This document shows, piece by piece, positions 45,651 to 57,780 of a stretch of 64,000 bases of DNA (positions are counted from its first letter, which is position 1; each line of letters opens with the position of its first letter). The notes under the pieces are model-generated. The model saw only the letters and a program-made list of their open reading frames with translations, made no database searches and was not told the origin of the DNA. The position numbers and the translations under genes are program-made. This DNA comes from Saposhnikovia divaricata (taxonomy: Eukaryota; Streptophyta; Magnoliopsida; Apiales; Apiaceae). The DNA lies in the NCBI GenBank assembly GCA_036435485.1, contig CM071597.1, forward strand, positions 171,722,147-171,786,146. The letters run 5' to 3'.

Positions 45651-45784
45651 GAATCCCGATATACATAAACCATAATTTATCATGTAGATCAGTAAGTAAT
45701 GCCTTTGCTCTGCATGTTAATTTTAAGCTCAAACTTTAACTTGTTAAACAGAGGCTGGGATCTTGCAATGAAGAGAACATGGCC
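45651..45784. other. Spacer before the LINE 3' end
   Basis: Nothing recognised. Confidence 0.5.
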
Positions 45785-47235
45785 ATTTTTATTTTTTTGC
45801 TAAATTAATATATATTAGAAAAAAGGGATTAACCCATGATCTATGATAGGCCATAGATAGAGTTATCTATAGAAAATCTGATGAACAGGTTGTAAATAGA
45901 AAGTATAAAGAGAGCTACCAAACTAGAAGATTAAATGATCAGATCGTTCCTACTACAAACTATTGTCGAGAACCATGTTGAGCTGGCAAGCCTCGCTCGA
46001 GTGTCAGCAAGAATAATTTCTAAGACGTTCTTTGGTTGCAGAATATCTCCATTGTGCATTCGTGCATTTCTTTCTCGCCAAATGAAGTAAGTGTAAACAT
46101 CCATAAGTAAGATCACTCTCCTTCTTGCACTATCCATAATGTGATGAATATGGTGTTGAAAATCGGGCTAAGTATAACCAATGATGCCCACGTTTAACAT
46201 GGAGAGAAGTGAAGTTAGTACATGTCGACTAAAGGAGCAATGCAAGAACAAGTGGTTATCAGTTTCGCGACCGCCCACACACAAGAAGCAATGTTGATCC
46301 AAAACAATGCCAAACCTTGCTAGACGAGCCAAGGTGTTGAGACGGCCATGGCTGAGCAGCCATTGGTGGTAGGCGTACCTTTCCACTTTGAGAGGATGCC
46401 AAACCGTGTGGAACCACTGTACTTCTTGATCATGATGCCTAATGGAATCCCAGATATGCCATGTTTTTAAATTCCGAATATCCAAGCCATCCCACAAAAT
46501 AACATCACGGTTGTTAAGGTTGAAAGTAGGATAGTTAAAGTTGAGAATCCATTCAGTGAGCGTACGATCTGGGTGGTGATGCCTTTGGTTCGGTCGAGGT
46601 AAGCACCAAGAACCTGTGCTAATAATGTTATGAACCTTGGAATTGGTGTTCATACCACTTTATGAAATTATAGGTGCTGTCAATGTGTTAGCAAGGCAAA
46701 CCCCATTCCACCAGGGATCAAACCAAAGAGATATAGTCGAGCCATCACCTATAGAGTAAGAAAGAAACCGTATAGCAAGGTGGCGTAGTCTCAACAATTT
46801 TTTCCAAATCCAAGAGTAGTCAGTTGGAATTCGCATAGTCCAGAAATACCTGTGTTTAAGAACTGTTCGGTTAACCAAAGTAGCCCATAACGTCGGAGCA
46901 TGTTTTATGATTTTAATCAAGTGACAGATGATTTGTGCTTTGTTTCACTGAGACAAGTCCTTTAGGCCAAGCCCACCTTCTGCCTTAGGTAAGCAGATAG
47001 TCTTCCAACTAATCTTAGCTCCTCCTTTGTCATTTATATTTCCTTTCCAGATAAACTTTGTGAGCATGGATTGAATGTTGTCATGGATTGCATTGGGAAG
47101 AAGAAAGTGGTTCGACCAATATGCTTGAATTGCGAAAAGAACCGACCTAACCAATTGGACACGTCCAGCAAATGATAAAGTAAAGAGGTCCAAGCACTGA
47201 TCCTGTGAGTTAGTTTCCTCAAAGTGTTTTAGCAA
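45785..47235 (-). pseudogene. 5'-truncated L1-type LINE (second LINE)
   Basis: Minus-strand order: the end of the RT domain with LSFAGRVQLVRSVLFAIQAYW and KAEGGLGLKDLSQ (47235-46945), a linker with FRYWTM-like and ISLWFDPWWNG parts (46920-46660), a zf-RVT domain (46653-46168; WHPLKVERYAYHQWLLSHGRL, CFLCVGGRETDNHLFLHCSF), and a C-terminal tail with FIWRERNARMHNG (46137-45931). The 3' end is an A-rich tail (minus strand AGCAAAAAAATAAAAAT, near 45800-45785). Two internal stops separate the pieces. The 5' end is lost inside RT, as is usual for LINE insertions. Confidence 0.75.
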
Positions 47236-47490
47236 TAGTTATTAGACTCTCTTCTCATTCATTACACAACTTCTCAAGCAACCAAGTTGGGGCTGAATAT
47301 ACTTCCCTCATATCATAAGAAAGACCTGATTTGACCCAGCAAAGCTTATCATAATCATAGTTAAACAACACGTGAAGTAGATGTTCCACATCTATGTTAC
47401 ACATTGGGCAGATTATTGTGGTTTGCACACCCTTCCCTCTTAATAAATTCCGAACTGGGATATTATTCCTAAAAAAACGCCAGAGGAATA
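47236..47490 (-). pseudogene. First LINE, C-terminal side of the split copy
   Basis: zf-RVT part (RNNIPVRNLLRGKG, CPMCNIDVEHLLHVLF) that continues the LINE frame present at 61421-62543; the Sirevirus separates the two. It ends abruptly at the border with the second LINE. Confidence 0.75.
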
Positions 47491-48675
47491 TGTTGAGTAT
47501 TGAATACAGTAAAAGAATACAGAGGGGGGGGGGGTGAATGGATTCTTGAACTTTTCTTCGTTCTTGAATCTTTGCAGCAAGATAAGTGATGAGTGTGTGA
47601 GATATGAAGATGCGGATAATTAAAGACAAACACAACACAATATCACTTTAATCTAATATCTTATTAGATTAAGATTTTGCTACAATCTGTGAATACAAAT
47701 GATAGTATTCTCAGCTTCGTTTTTCTCAGAGAGATATTTTCTAGGTATTTGAGAAACTTCAACACCTTAACAGCTAAGGAAGTGAGGCTGTATCCTTATA
47801 GACATGGATACACCCACTTACTACAAATGAGGTAGGTAAAACAAAAACACTTTCCAGTCTGTCTATCTCATTTTAGTAAGAGTCCAAACGGCTACAGATT
47901 TGACTTTGAAAAGCCTGTTTAGATCCACTTCTTCAGCTCCTTGTCCCTTGTCTTATCTCTCCAAGCTTCTTTGTAGGCTTTCCAGCATGCTTTATAGGAC
48001 AGAGTCAAATAAAGTATCCTGGCTTGTTGCAGGTTTCTGACTTGTACAATTCTTCAGTATTTTGTCCTCAAGAATGTATTCGAGAAGTGACTAAGTGAGT
48101 GATTCGAGAACTGGAGTTGACTTGATCGATAACTCTGAGTTCTCGAATAGTGTTATCTTGACATATCGAATCACTTCTCGAATAGCTCTTTTCTCTGGGA
48201 CTCCTTGAGATATCGAATAGAGCATTTTGACATATCGAATCCCTGAGATATCGAATAGCATATTGAGTCTTTGAGATATCGAATGAGATATCGAGAGATA
48301 TCGAATAGTGTCTTCTGAGATATCGAACTCCAGACTTCTCGAATGCTAGACTTCTCGAATAAACAAATGTACTTCTCGAATTGGTACTTAGGCAATTTCT
48401 TCATTTCTTCAATTCTTCAAATCCCAACTGTGATTATTTGACAGTCTTCATTTCCTTGCTTGAGGCATGAACCTTAGAACTTCTTTCAAGCTTTATTCTT
48501 GACTTAGTAGGTACAGTTACACAGATAGAATTTGATGCCTATTACATAGTACAAACAAGTAGAAACTCTACAACTAGAGGTTCCCTCAGTTAAGAGGTCA
48601 TGTAGGTAATGCATAGCATTACGAACCACTTGGGCTTGTTATTAGATGTATTCAGGCATGCCTCTGTGACTAACA
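47491..48675 (-). repeat. 3' LTR of the Sirevirus
   Basis: 1,185 bp; apparently identical to the 5' LTR except for four extra G at 47524-47534. Confidence 0.95.
48079..48380. promoter_or_regulatory. TTCnnGAA dyad cluster in the 3' LTR
   Basis: Seven TTCnnGAA palindromes (TTCGAGAA or TTCTCGAA) start at 48079, 48103, 48140, 48175, 48336, 48352 and 48373, mixed with about eight GATATCGAAT words. TTCnnGAA is the paired core of heat-shock elements. The third inverted nGAAn unit of a full element is not present at canonical spacing. Confidence 0.6.
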
Positions 48676-48692
48676 ATCTCCCCCAAATTGTG
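48676..48692 (-). other. Sirevirus polypurine tract
   Basis: Minus strand CACAATTTGGGGGAGAT directly before the 3' LTR. Confidence 0.85.
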
Positions 48693-48834
48693 AGTAAGAC
48701 CCTTAGTCACAATTTCATGTCTGATAACAAGCCTAACATACATAAAGATAAAACTTGACAGTACAGGTATGAATTTCCATTAGCAATTTGGATAGAACTA
48801 CAGAGTGAGTAATCTTACAGCCTATGATGAAGAA

Positions 48835-51800
48835 CTAGCCATTGTCTTTTGATTCCCTTTCCATAGCTTTGGCTTGAAATTCATCATATTCTTTCTCTCT
48901 TCTTTCTTTCTCCTTCCTTGTATTCTCATCCATAGCTTTTATTATTTCTGCCATAGCATCCAATTCTTCAAGCAAAATTGAGTCTTTGAAATCTTCAAGT
49001 ACTGGTTCCAGAATATTTGCAGGATAGTGGTTGAGTAGATTCATTCTGATGTTGACTTGATTTCCATTTCTCCTCCTATACTTTACCATGTAGGGGTTGA
49101 ACTGAACTCTACACAAACCCTTTTTCCTCAGCTTTTCTGCTTCACTTTCCAGTCTCTCAATTTCTCTCTCTCTTGCCAGCCATTTATCAAAACACCCTTT
49201 TCTGACTTTTTCCTCATGATCTCTCTTCATTTTCACAAAATCAATTAGCTCCAGCTTCCATACTCTCTCCACTTTATCTTCTGAGCTCAACAGTGCAATG
49301 ATTCTCTCTATGTCATATAGCTTGCCCCAGTGTTGACATCCTCCTTGTTTGAATTTCTCCTCCCTTCCATCAGAATATTTAATCTCAAGGCAATTATCAA
49401 CAATGGCAACATGATAGATTCTTTGAGCTTGCAAAAATTGCAGTTGGTCTACATCATAATCTTCATCTAGTGGTTGGAGTTTTAGGCCTGGATAGATTGT
49501 CAGGGTTTTTGATATGGTTGGCTTTGATTTCCTTGCGGCTTGCTTGAACTTGATTCTTTTTACATGATTACTTGGCAGCAGTATGTGACCTTTGTTTGTA
49601 GACCATTGTAGTATTCCATTAGCAGTTTGCTTTTTGAAACATACAGATGGTTTCTTGACTTGAATCTTCTTCTCTTCTTGAGGTGGCAAGACAGTTGCAG
49701 AAGCCATAGATGCAAATTTTGAAAGGTCACTACTGGCAGCATTCACCCTGGACTTAGAGTCTTGCGTTGTGGTGAGGTTACTGTCAGCAATGCCTGAGGC
49801 TTGCTGTCTTCCACTTTTCCTCTCAGAGTCTTTACCTTGATCATCATCATTCTTCCTCTTCTCATCATCCTTCTTCTTCTTCTTGTCTTCATCACCCTTA
49901 TTACTCCTGTGATGTCTTCCCCTTCCGTCACTTTTATCTTCATCCTTGTCTTGATCTTTGCTTGGGTTGAACTTAGCAGTCTCAGATACAATGCCAGTTG
50001 CAATATATGACCTGAGATAAGATATAGCTTCTAATTCTTCTGCTGTTCTTGATCCCTTCTTCTTGATCAGTTTCTCAATGATGGCTATGATGAGATTTTT
50101 ATTTTGAGGAGTTAGATGCTTAGGAATGACCAGCTGCTTGATATCTTCAATTCTTGTTCCAGCCTGGTAGATAATAGTTCTAGGATCTGTGAAAACTTCA
50201 GGTAGCCTTGAAGGTTGACCATTCCTCAAGTCATCATGAAGACTCTTGTTGTTCTCATTTCCCTTCTCAATTAGTCCAAGGAGCACATTCACTTCTGAGT
50301 GCTTTAGACTCTGTAGAGTATTGATGGTTAAGTGCCATATCTTGTTCTTTCCTACCATCAATATCTCCTTGAGCCATAGATCATTAAGCCTCCTTGGTAC
50401 TACAGTGAGACAGTCAATCTGACTCTTCAACCTCTCATGATATAGCAGAGCATCACCAGCCTGTTCTCTAGAGACTTTCAGAAACTCCAAGAATGCATCA
50501 TCATGATAGACATTTGAGTTTGCAATTTCTTGTAGCTTGGCCTCAGTGACCACCTTCACTTCTACTGGCTTGGCACTCTTAGATATTGAGATTCGAGGCT
50601 TGTCAGATGGCATACTCCCAGCAACCACTGTGGTTGTGATAGACTGCCTTTGACCATCAGGAGTAGTGATGTGCACAGTTGGTAGAGTGACAACTGGCAG
50701 AGAAGTGGGAGGCTCATCAACTTTGTCCTTTCCTTTTCCAGGCACATGAGTAGTAGATTTCAAAGTTCTCTGATGGCCACCCTCAGTGATCTTGATGCCC
50801 TTTTCTAGTGGTCTCTCCCCCTTTGGATTTGAGTTCTTTGATATCCTCTTCTCCCCCTTAGGCTTGTTGACAGACACAGGGACTGTAGGAGGCACCTTTG
50901 GAGTTGAAGATTCATCAGGTAGAGGGAGACCCATGTGCTTCATCATTGCAGACAACATTGATTGTTGATGCAGAAGAACATCAGCTGTGGTGGTGGCTTG
51001 AGTGTTCAACTGCTCAGTCAGAGTTGTCACAGTGTCTGTAAGATGAGCATTGGACTTGTGGAGATAGACTACCTCCTTTTCAAGAGTATCCACTTTAATG
51101 AAGAGTTCATTGGCCTTAAAACCAGATAGGGATTGATCCTTCAGTCTCTGCACTTCGAACCTTGACATCTCATGCACAGGAACCTCAGTGACCAGCTTGT
51201 CTCCATATTGATTTGCAAAGAGGGTCCTGAGCATGGCATTGGCATCAGTTGTCTGATCTGATAAGGATTGAAATTTGTGCCCCAGACCTGTGACAGCATC
51301 CTTGAGAATAGCCAAACCATTGTCCATCCTGGTGCAAGTAGCATTGCAGGTTCGAATGTCCTTGAGAACAGTCTCCAATTGAGGGAATTTAGCATCAAAA
51401 GTCCTCTTGATCTCATGCACCTCCTTGGTTGTAGCTGAACACACTTCATTAATTTCTGTCTTTAAGCCTTTACCAAGATAGTGTGCAGCCTTGAGAATGC
51501 CTTTATAGTTGTCATTCACTGCTTCAAACACATCAGTAGGGTTGAGAGATTTGGCATTGGACCCTAGTGAAGTGATGTACTCTTCTCTGAGATACTGAAG
51601 ACCTTCTGAGAGAGGGATTGAATTGGTTCCTTGCAGCCAAGCATCGATATTCCCATCTCTCTCAGTTTCATCTATGATCTTCTCCTTCTGTAGCTCTACA
51701 TCCTCTTTGTGACATAGGAGAATAGCTTCATAGTCTGGATTGGGCATGTTTGCAGTGAGAAGGTGCTGAGCAATTTTTGTGAACTCAGGGATCTGATCCA

Positions 51801-53612
51801 CAACTAAGCTTTGAAGTGCTTCAACCGTCAATTGTGGTGGAACAGACCCTGATCCTGAAGCACTGTCATGTTGCACAGGCTTCAGCCATTGAGACAAAAA
51901 GTTAGAGCTAGAGCTAGGCTTGCTAGGCTCCTCAGTTACAGATGCAACTTCTGCAACCGGATGAACAGACTCTGCTACTGCTGTCTCCACAGAAGTGGGA
52001 TGAGTTACAACAGTAGTTGACACAGGCACAGAGTCTCTAGTAAGAACTAGTGAATCCTCTGTGTTTGTGATGGTGTCATTAGGATATGCCCCAGCATGCA
52101 TTCCTGACCATCCAAATGTGGTACCTGGGTGGTGAGCAAGGTGTCATGCACCAAGTCACTTGAATTCATTGGCTCATCAAAGGAAAAGAATTCTTGATGA
52201 TCAATGCCTTGCTCCTCAATTGCTTGAGTTGCAGGCTTCAAAGAAATATGAGTGGTAGATTCTGAAAGAGAAGTGTGTTGTAGACAAGATTTTGGCAACT
52301 CCCCCTGAGAAATAGAGGGAGTTTCAGTTATGATGTGCTCTCCACTCAGTGTTGTGCCAACCTTATCACTCCCTTGTGCTGACTCTTTACAGATAGGTGC
52401 ATTGGGGAGGATGCTTGATTCTATAGATGCAACCTGTTGAGAGGATACATCTAGTGAGCTGTGTGCCCCTGATTTTACAACTTCAGCCATTTGAGTGACT
52501 GAAGAGGTGGTTTTAGACTTCTTCTTCTTCTTTAGGCTTATGATAGGTGACTCAGGTTTCTCACTTTATAACCCTAGTTCTACAGCCAAGGCTGCTTCAG
52601 TTAAGATTTCTAAAGGTTCAGAAGCAGCCTGTTTTCTCTTCTTTTTACTAACATCACCCTTTTGAGAGGATGATGCAGTTGGCTCTTTGCTGGATAGAGT
52701 GTTTGGCTGAGGGGGTTGGTTAGCAGGCCTTGGGTTAGCACTTTGTTCTCCTTGCTTAGGCTGTGCTAACTGTGATTTTGAATCAAATATTGGCATGTTG
52801 TGGGGGTAAGACCTAAACAAACCCTCCATGTGGGGAGTTATGTTAAGTCTTACATCCACATCATTCCTAGTTTCCAAATTACCAAAAATGAGTTTGGTCA
52901 TGGACTTAGGATAGCCTATTTTACTCTTATCTACTCCAGGCAATTCAATCAAAGAAGCATTTTTAAAGTTAAGCACTGATTGAATAAAGCGAGGAAAGAA
53001 AATTTCATTACCTCTCTTGGCTGTGGTCTGACCAAGTCTCCCATAGAGTTCCTGTAGGATGAGAAGTCCAACATCTATCTTTCTCCCATGAGCCAAGGCA
53101 TAGGCAAGCTGCTGCACGGGTGTACTAATCTGATCAAAGCTTGATTTCCGTGCAGTGAATACTTGAAGGAGTGTAGCAAATACAAAGCTCCATTCTTTCC
53201 TCAAGAACTTCCTATTCAACTTTCCCAGCTTGATAGTATCAGAGTAGTTGATGAAGTCAAAGAATTCTTCCAACTCATCATTGGAGGCCAGAGCATCATA
53301 CGTCTCTTGCTGCATATCCAAGGCTTGATTCATGTCTGTAGTGGTGATAGTGATATCCTCTCCTTGAATCTTGCAGTGAACAATATAAGAGGTGATAGCA
53401 TTCTCAAGAGCGATGACCTCCACAGTAGCAGTCCTCCAGAATTGTTCCAATAGATCTATGTACAGAGTTGGGTTGGCTGAGAGCGCACTCTTGATGTATG
53501 ATTCAGACAACCACCGAACAAAGCACTTGAAATTGGCATTCGGTGCTTCCACATCACTGGAGATTGCGATGAAATTAGTTTGGGATGGTATGGTGAGTTG
53601 AGTGTTTGCCAT
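48835..53612 (-). pseudogene. Sirevirus accessory gene (env-like position), three ORF pieces
   Basis: Piece 1 (53612-52566, 348 residues) has a conserved domain: FKCFVRWLSESYIKSAL, LEQFWRTATVE, RKFLRKEWSFVFATLLQVF, QLAYALAHGRKIDVG. A TAA at 52568-52566 interrupts it; the same frame reopens to 52047. Piece 3 (52101-48835, 1,088 residues) is in the -1 frame and overlaps by about 55 bp. It has a Ser/Thr/Pro-rich start, a helical region with KVDTLEKEVVYLHKSNAHL, a basic/acidic KDQDKDEDKSDGRGRHHRSN tract, and a C-terminal region with VERVWKLELIDFVKMKRDHE and charged coils. No signal peptide or membrane segment is apparent, so an envelope role is not supported. Relatives may encode one protein of about 1,600 residues. 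Function unknown. Confidence 0.75.
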
Positions 53613-54450
53613 TTGGGTAGAGAAGAAAAGAGAATTAGGATTGAAGAAGAAATTCGCAGTTAGGGTTTTTCAGAGGGTTCAGGAGTTGAGATGCTTGAGA
53701 AATCGAACGAAATGAATTGAATAGTTGTGAAGTTGTATATATATATATGAATGTCTTGAGTTGTCGATAGATAAGTGTTCTGTAGCGACAAGTCATTCGA
53801 GAAGTATGAAACAACTATTCGAGAAGTCAAGAAAGGCTTATTCGATATCTCAGGCAGTTTTTAACTCACAGCTGGCAGTGATTTAACTCAGAAAATAATT
53901 CAAAGTTAAGAATATATTTTTATGAGTGAAATGAAGGTTTGAATATAAATCCAAAAAGCGATTAAGTGTCAGCGAAAAATCAGCCTTTTCAAATGATTCG
54001 ATAACTCAAATGCAGTATTCGAGAACTCTATCATTAGAGAACTAAAATACTCTATTCGAGAACTCAAAGTGTGCTATTCGATTTCTCTAAAAGACACTAT
54101 TCGAGAACTCAAGAGGGTTCTAGATAGGCCTATTCGAGAACTCGAGCCAAGACATAACAATGAACCATTCGAGAAGTCTGACTTATCGAACTGTACTTTT
54201 CACTCATAAAATTCAATTTCCACTATCCTTTAAAATTTACTAGAAATATTCATTGACGAATATTCTACCAAATTAAATAGTGGTTTACTCAAAATTTTTA
54301 CAGAAATTTCAAGCTACATAAGTATGATTTTCAACATGTGCAGCATTGGAATATTTATACATCATACTCCAGCCAATACTTACTTCAGAAATATTAGGCA
54401 TTTGATAAAGTAAGTATTTACTGCTGCAACAATCTAGTTGATATATTCAC
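53613..54450. other. Spacer between pol and the accessory gene
   Basis: About 840 bp without ORF. It carries seven TTCGAGAA palindromes starting at 53796, 53818, 54018, 54055, 54100, 54133 and 54168, plus ATTCGATATCTC and related words, like the LTR cluster. A TATATATATA tract is at 53738-53747, about 125 bp before the accessory ATG (53612), so an internal promoter is possible. Confidence 0.6.
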
Positions 54451-57400
54451 TTAGCCAGAATTCGAAGAATTCAGCATTCCAATCTCACTGACCAGCCTAG
54501 TGAAGGTGGCTTCATCTAATGGCTTAGTGAATATGTCAGCTAGTTGTTTTTCTGTAGAAACATAATGCAACTCAATGGTTCCATTAGTTGCATGTTCTCT
54601 AATGAAATGATATCTGATGTCAATGTGCTTTGTCCTAGAATGATTGACAGGATTGGCAACTATAGAGATTGCACTTGTGTTGTCACACATGATAGGAATT
54701 CTTTCCAACACAAGTCCATAATCTCTAAGTTGGTTTCTAATCCAAAGCACTTGAGCACAGCAACTTCCAGCAGCTATGTATTCAGCTTCAGCTGTGGAAG
54801 TTGACACAGATTGTTGTTTCTTGCTGTACCAAGAGACTAACCTTTGTCCAAGAAACTGGCAGCTACCTGATGTGCTTTTCCTATCCACTCTGCATCCAGC
54901 ATAATCAGCATCAGAGTAACCAACCAGATTGAACCCTGTGTCCTTAGGATACCATAACCCCAAGTTTGGTGTGCCTTTCAGATATTTGAAGATCCTTTTT
55001 ATTGCTATCATGTGTGATTCCTTTGGGTTTGATTGAAACCTTGCACATAAGCATGTAGCAAACATGATATCTGGCCTACTAGCAGTGAGGTAGAGTAGAG
55101 AGCCAACCATGCCTCTGTAGATTGAGATATCTACCTTTTTGCCCTTAGCGTCATCATCTAACTTGGTGGCAGTGGCCATGGGTGTCTTTGCAGGTGAACA
55201 TTCTTCCAAATCAAATTTCTTCAGTAAATCTTTAATGTATTTGGTTTGACTTATAAAAATGCCATCCTTCCTTTGACTAACTTGCAGTCCAAGAAAGAAT
55301 GTTAATTCTCCCATCATACTCATCTCATATATGCTTTGCATGAGCTTAGAGAATTTTTCACACAGCTTCTCATTTGTAGAGCCAAATATGATATCATCCA
55401 CATAGATTTGAACTAGGATAATATCATCATCATGTTTCTTGTAGAACAGTGTCTTGTCCAGTGTGCCTCTAGTGAATTGATTCTCCAGTAGAAATTGTGA
55501 TAGTGTGTCATACCATGCCCTAGGAGCTTGCTTGAGTCCATACAATGCTTTAAGTAATCTGTAGACAAAGTGGGGAAACTGTGGATCCTCAAAGCCAGGT
55601 GGTTGTTGCACATATACTTCTTCTTCCAACTCCCCATTCAGGAATGCACTCTTGACATCCATTTGATAGACCTTGAAATTAGAATGTGCAGCAAATGCCA
55701 AGAAAATTCTGATGGCTTCTAGTCTAGCAACAGGGGCAAAGGTCTCATCATAGTCAATACCTTCCTGTTGAGAGTATCCTTTTGCAACCAACCTTGCTTT
55801 GTTCCTTATGACTACACCATTTTCATCCATCTTATTCCTTAGAACCCATTTAGTTCCAACAACGGTTCTATCCTTTGGTGCAGGCACTAGTTCCCATACT
55901 TTGCTCCTTTCAAATTGATTTAGCTCCTCTTGCATAGCAATTATCCAGTCAGGATCCAACAATGCATCATCAAGTTTCTTAGGCTCAGCTTGGGATAGAA
56001 AGCAGCCATAGAGACATTCATTTATAGTTGCTCTCCTTGTCCTTACTCCTGCATTTGGATTTCCAATTATCTGATCTGCAGTGTGTGATCTATCCCATTT
56101 CCTTGTATGTTCAGATTGATTTCTCATCCTTGATGTTGCTTCATCATTTAGATCATGATCATCTACATTTCCTCCCCCTGTGAAGTTGTCACTCCTCACA
56201 GGTGTATCTTGGATGCTTGTTTCTTCATTGTTGGTTGACACAGGTTCTTCATCCACTTGAGTTTGTTGGATTATGAGTTCAGATTCACTTTCAATCTCCT
56301 CATCAGAATCATCTAGATTGTCAAATTTCAAGGGATCTTTATCTTCATCATTGGCTTCTTCTAATCCAGGTAGTTTGCTGTCATCAAATGTTACATCTGT
56401 GCTCTCCATTACTTTCTTTTGACAAATGACATAAACTTTGTATGCAATTCTTTCCATAGAATAGCCAAGAAAGATTCCTTCAAATGCCTTTGCATCAAAC
56501 TTTCCAACATATTCTGAATTATCTTTTAGCACAAAGCACTTGCTTCCAAAAGTATGAACATACTTTAGAGTAGGCTTCTTTCCAGTCATCAAGTTGTAAG
56601 GTGTCTTTCCAGTGTTTTTGTTGATGAGGGTTCTGTTTTGGATGTAGCATGCAGTGCTCACAGCCTCAGCCCAAAAACATGTAGGCATCTTTGCATCAAG
56701 TAGCATTGTTCTAGCAGCCTCTATCAGAGTCCTATTCTTTCTCTCAACAACTCCATTTTGTTGTGGAGTCCTTGGAGCTGAGAATTGTTGAGAAATACCA
56801 TTTTCTTTGCAGAATGCTCCAAGCATGGCATTTCTGAATTCTGTCCCATTATCACTTCTTAATGCAATCACACTTGCATTTATGGCCTTTGCTTCTTTGT
56901 CAACTTTCTTTATGTGCTCAATGATTACTTGTGGAGCCTCATCCTTTGATGCCAGAAATTCTACCTATGTATACCTTGTAAAATCATCAACCATCACTAG
57001 AGCATACTTCTTCCTTCCTAGTGACATAATATTGACAGGCCCAAACAAATCCATATGAATCAGTTGCAGGGGCTTGGTTATAGATGTCACTGTTTTTGAC
57101 TTGTGGCTTGATCTTTTCATTTTTCCCTTTTGACACGCCTCACACACTCCTTCTTGACAGAATTCAAGTGTGGGAATGCCTCTCACTAACTCCCTTTTGA
57201 CTAGGGAATTAATGGCTTTGAAGTTCAGGTGTGATAGCTTCTTGTGCCACAGCCAACTGTCTTCATTTGATGCTTTTGAGTAGAAGCAACAAATTGTGTC
57301 CTTGCTTGCAGAGTCCATATTGGCTACAAACAGGCTTCCCTTCCTTACTCCAGACAGAGCAAAATCACCAGTCTTCTTGTGGGTGATCAAACATTCATCT

Positions 57401-57780
57401 TTGTCAAAGTTCACTTTGAAGCCTCTGTCAGTGAATTGACCAACACTCAGTAGATTATGCTTGAGCCCCTTGACCAGTGCTACATTCTCAATGATGACAT
57501 TTCCAATTTCCAACTTGCCATATCCCAGTGTGTTGCCAATGCTGTCATCTCCAAAAGCAACCATTGGGCCAGCCTTTTCCTCATACTGTGATAGCAGGGC
57601 CATATCACCAGTCATATGATTTGAGCATCCACTGTCCAAAATCCACATGACCTTCTTTTTACTTTCTTTGCCCTGCAAACACAAAAGTATTACTTCTCCT
57701 TTGGTACCCAAACGAGTTTGGGTCCATGTGACTTAGTGACAGTTTTATCAAAATCAGCATGCTTATCAGTTTTCTTGATG
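54451..57780 (-). pseudogene. pol: Sirevirus Pol with a single nonsense codon
   Basis: Enzymes for processing, integration and reverse transcription, in the -1 frame relative to Gag and overlapping its end. The first open part (visible from 57711) has the protease site WILDSGCSNHMTG, the pre-integrase zinc region (LWHKKLSHLNFKA...CEACQKGK) and the integrase start (LIHMDLFGPV). An in-frame TAG at 56965-56967 sits where relatives have Trp. The same frame then stays open to 54451, with the rest of integrase (RSDNGTEFRN, VVERKNRTLIEA), RVT_2 (FAPVARLEAIRIFLA, YVDDIIFGS) and RNase H (GYSDADYAG, VSTSTAEAEYIAA). Without readthrough, RT would not be made from this copy. The upstream limit is uncertain because pol expression probably uses frameshifting. 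Confidence 0.9.

Noticed and set aside
48079..48380. CRISPR-like array of short palindromic repeats
   Set aside because: Spacing is irregular, there are no unique spacers of constant length, and the region is a plant LTR.
53396..53612. Envelope glycoprotein assignment for the post-pol gene
   Set aside because: No signal peptide or membrane-spanning segment is visible at the N terminus or elsewhere; only the position is env-like.
49057..54804. Plus-strand frames across the Sirevirus
   Set aside because: Shadows of gag, pol and accessory coding on the minus strand.
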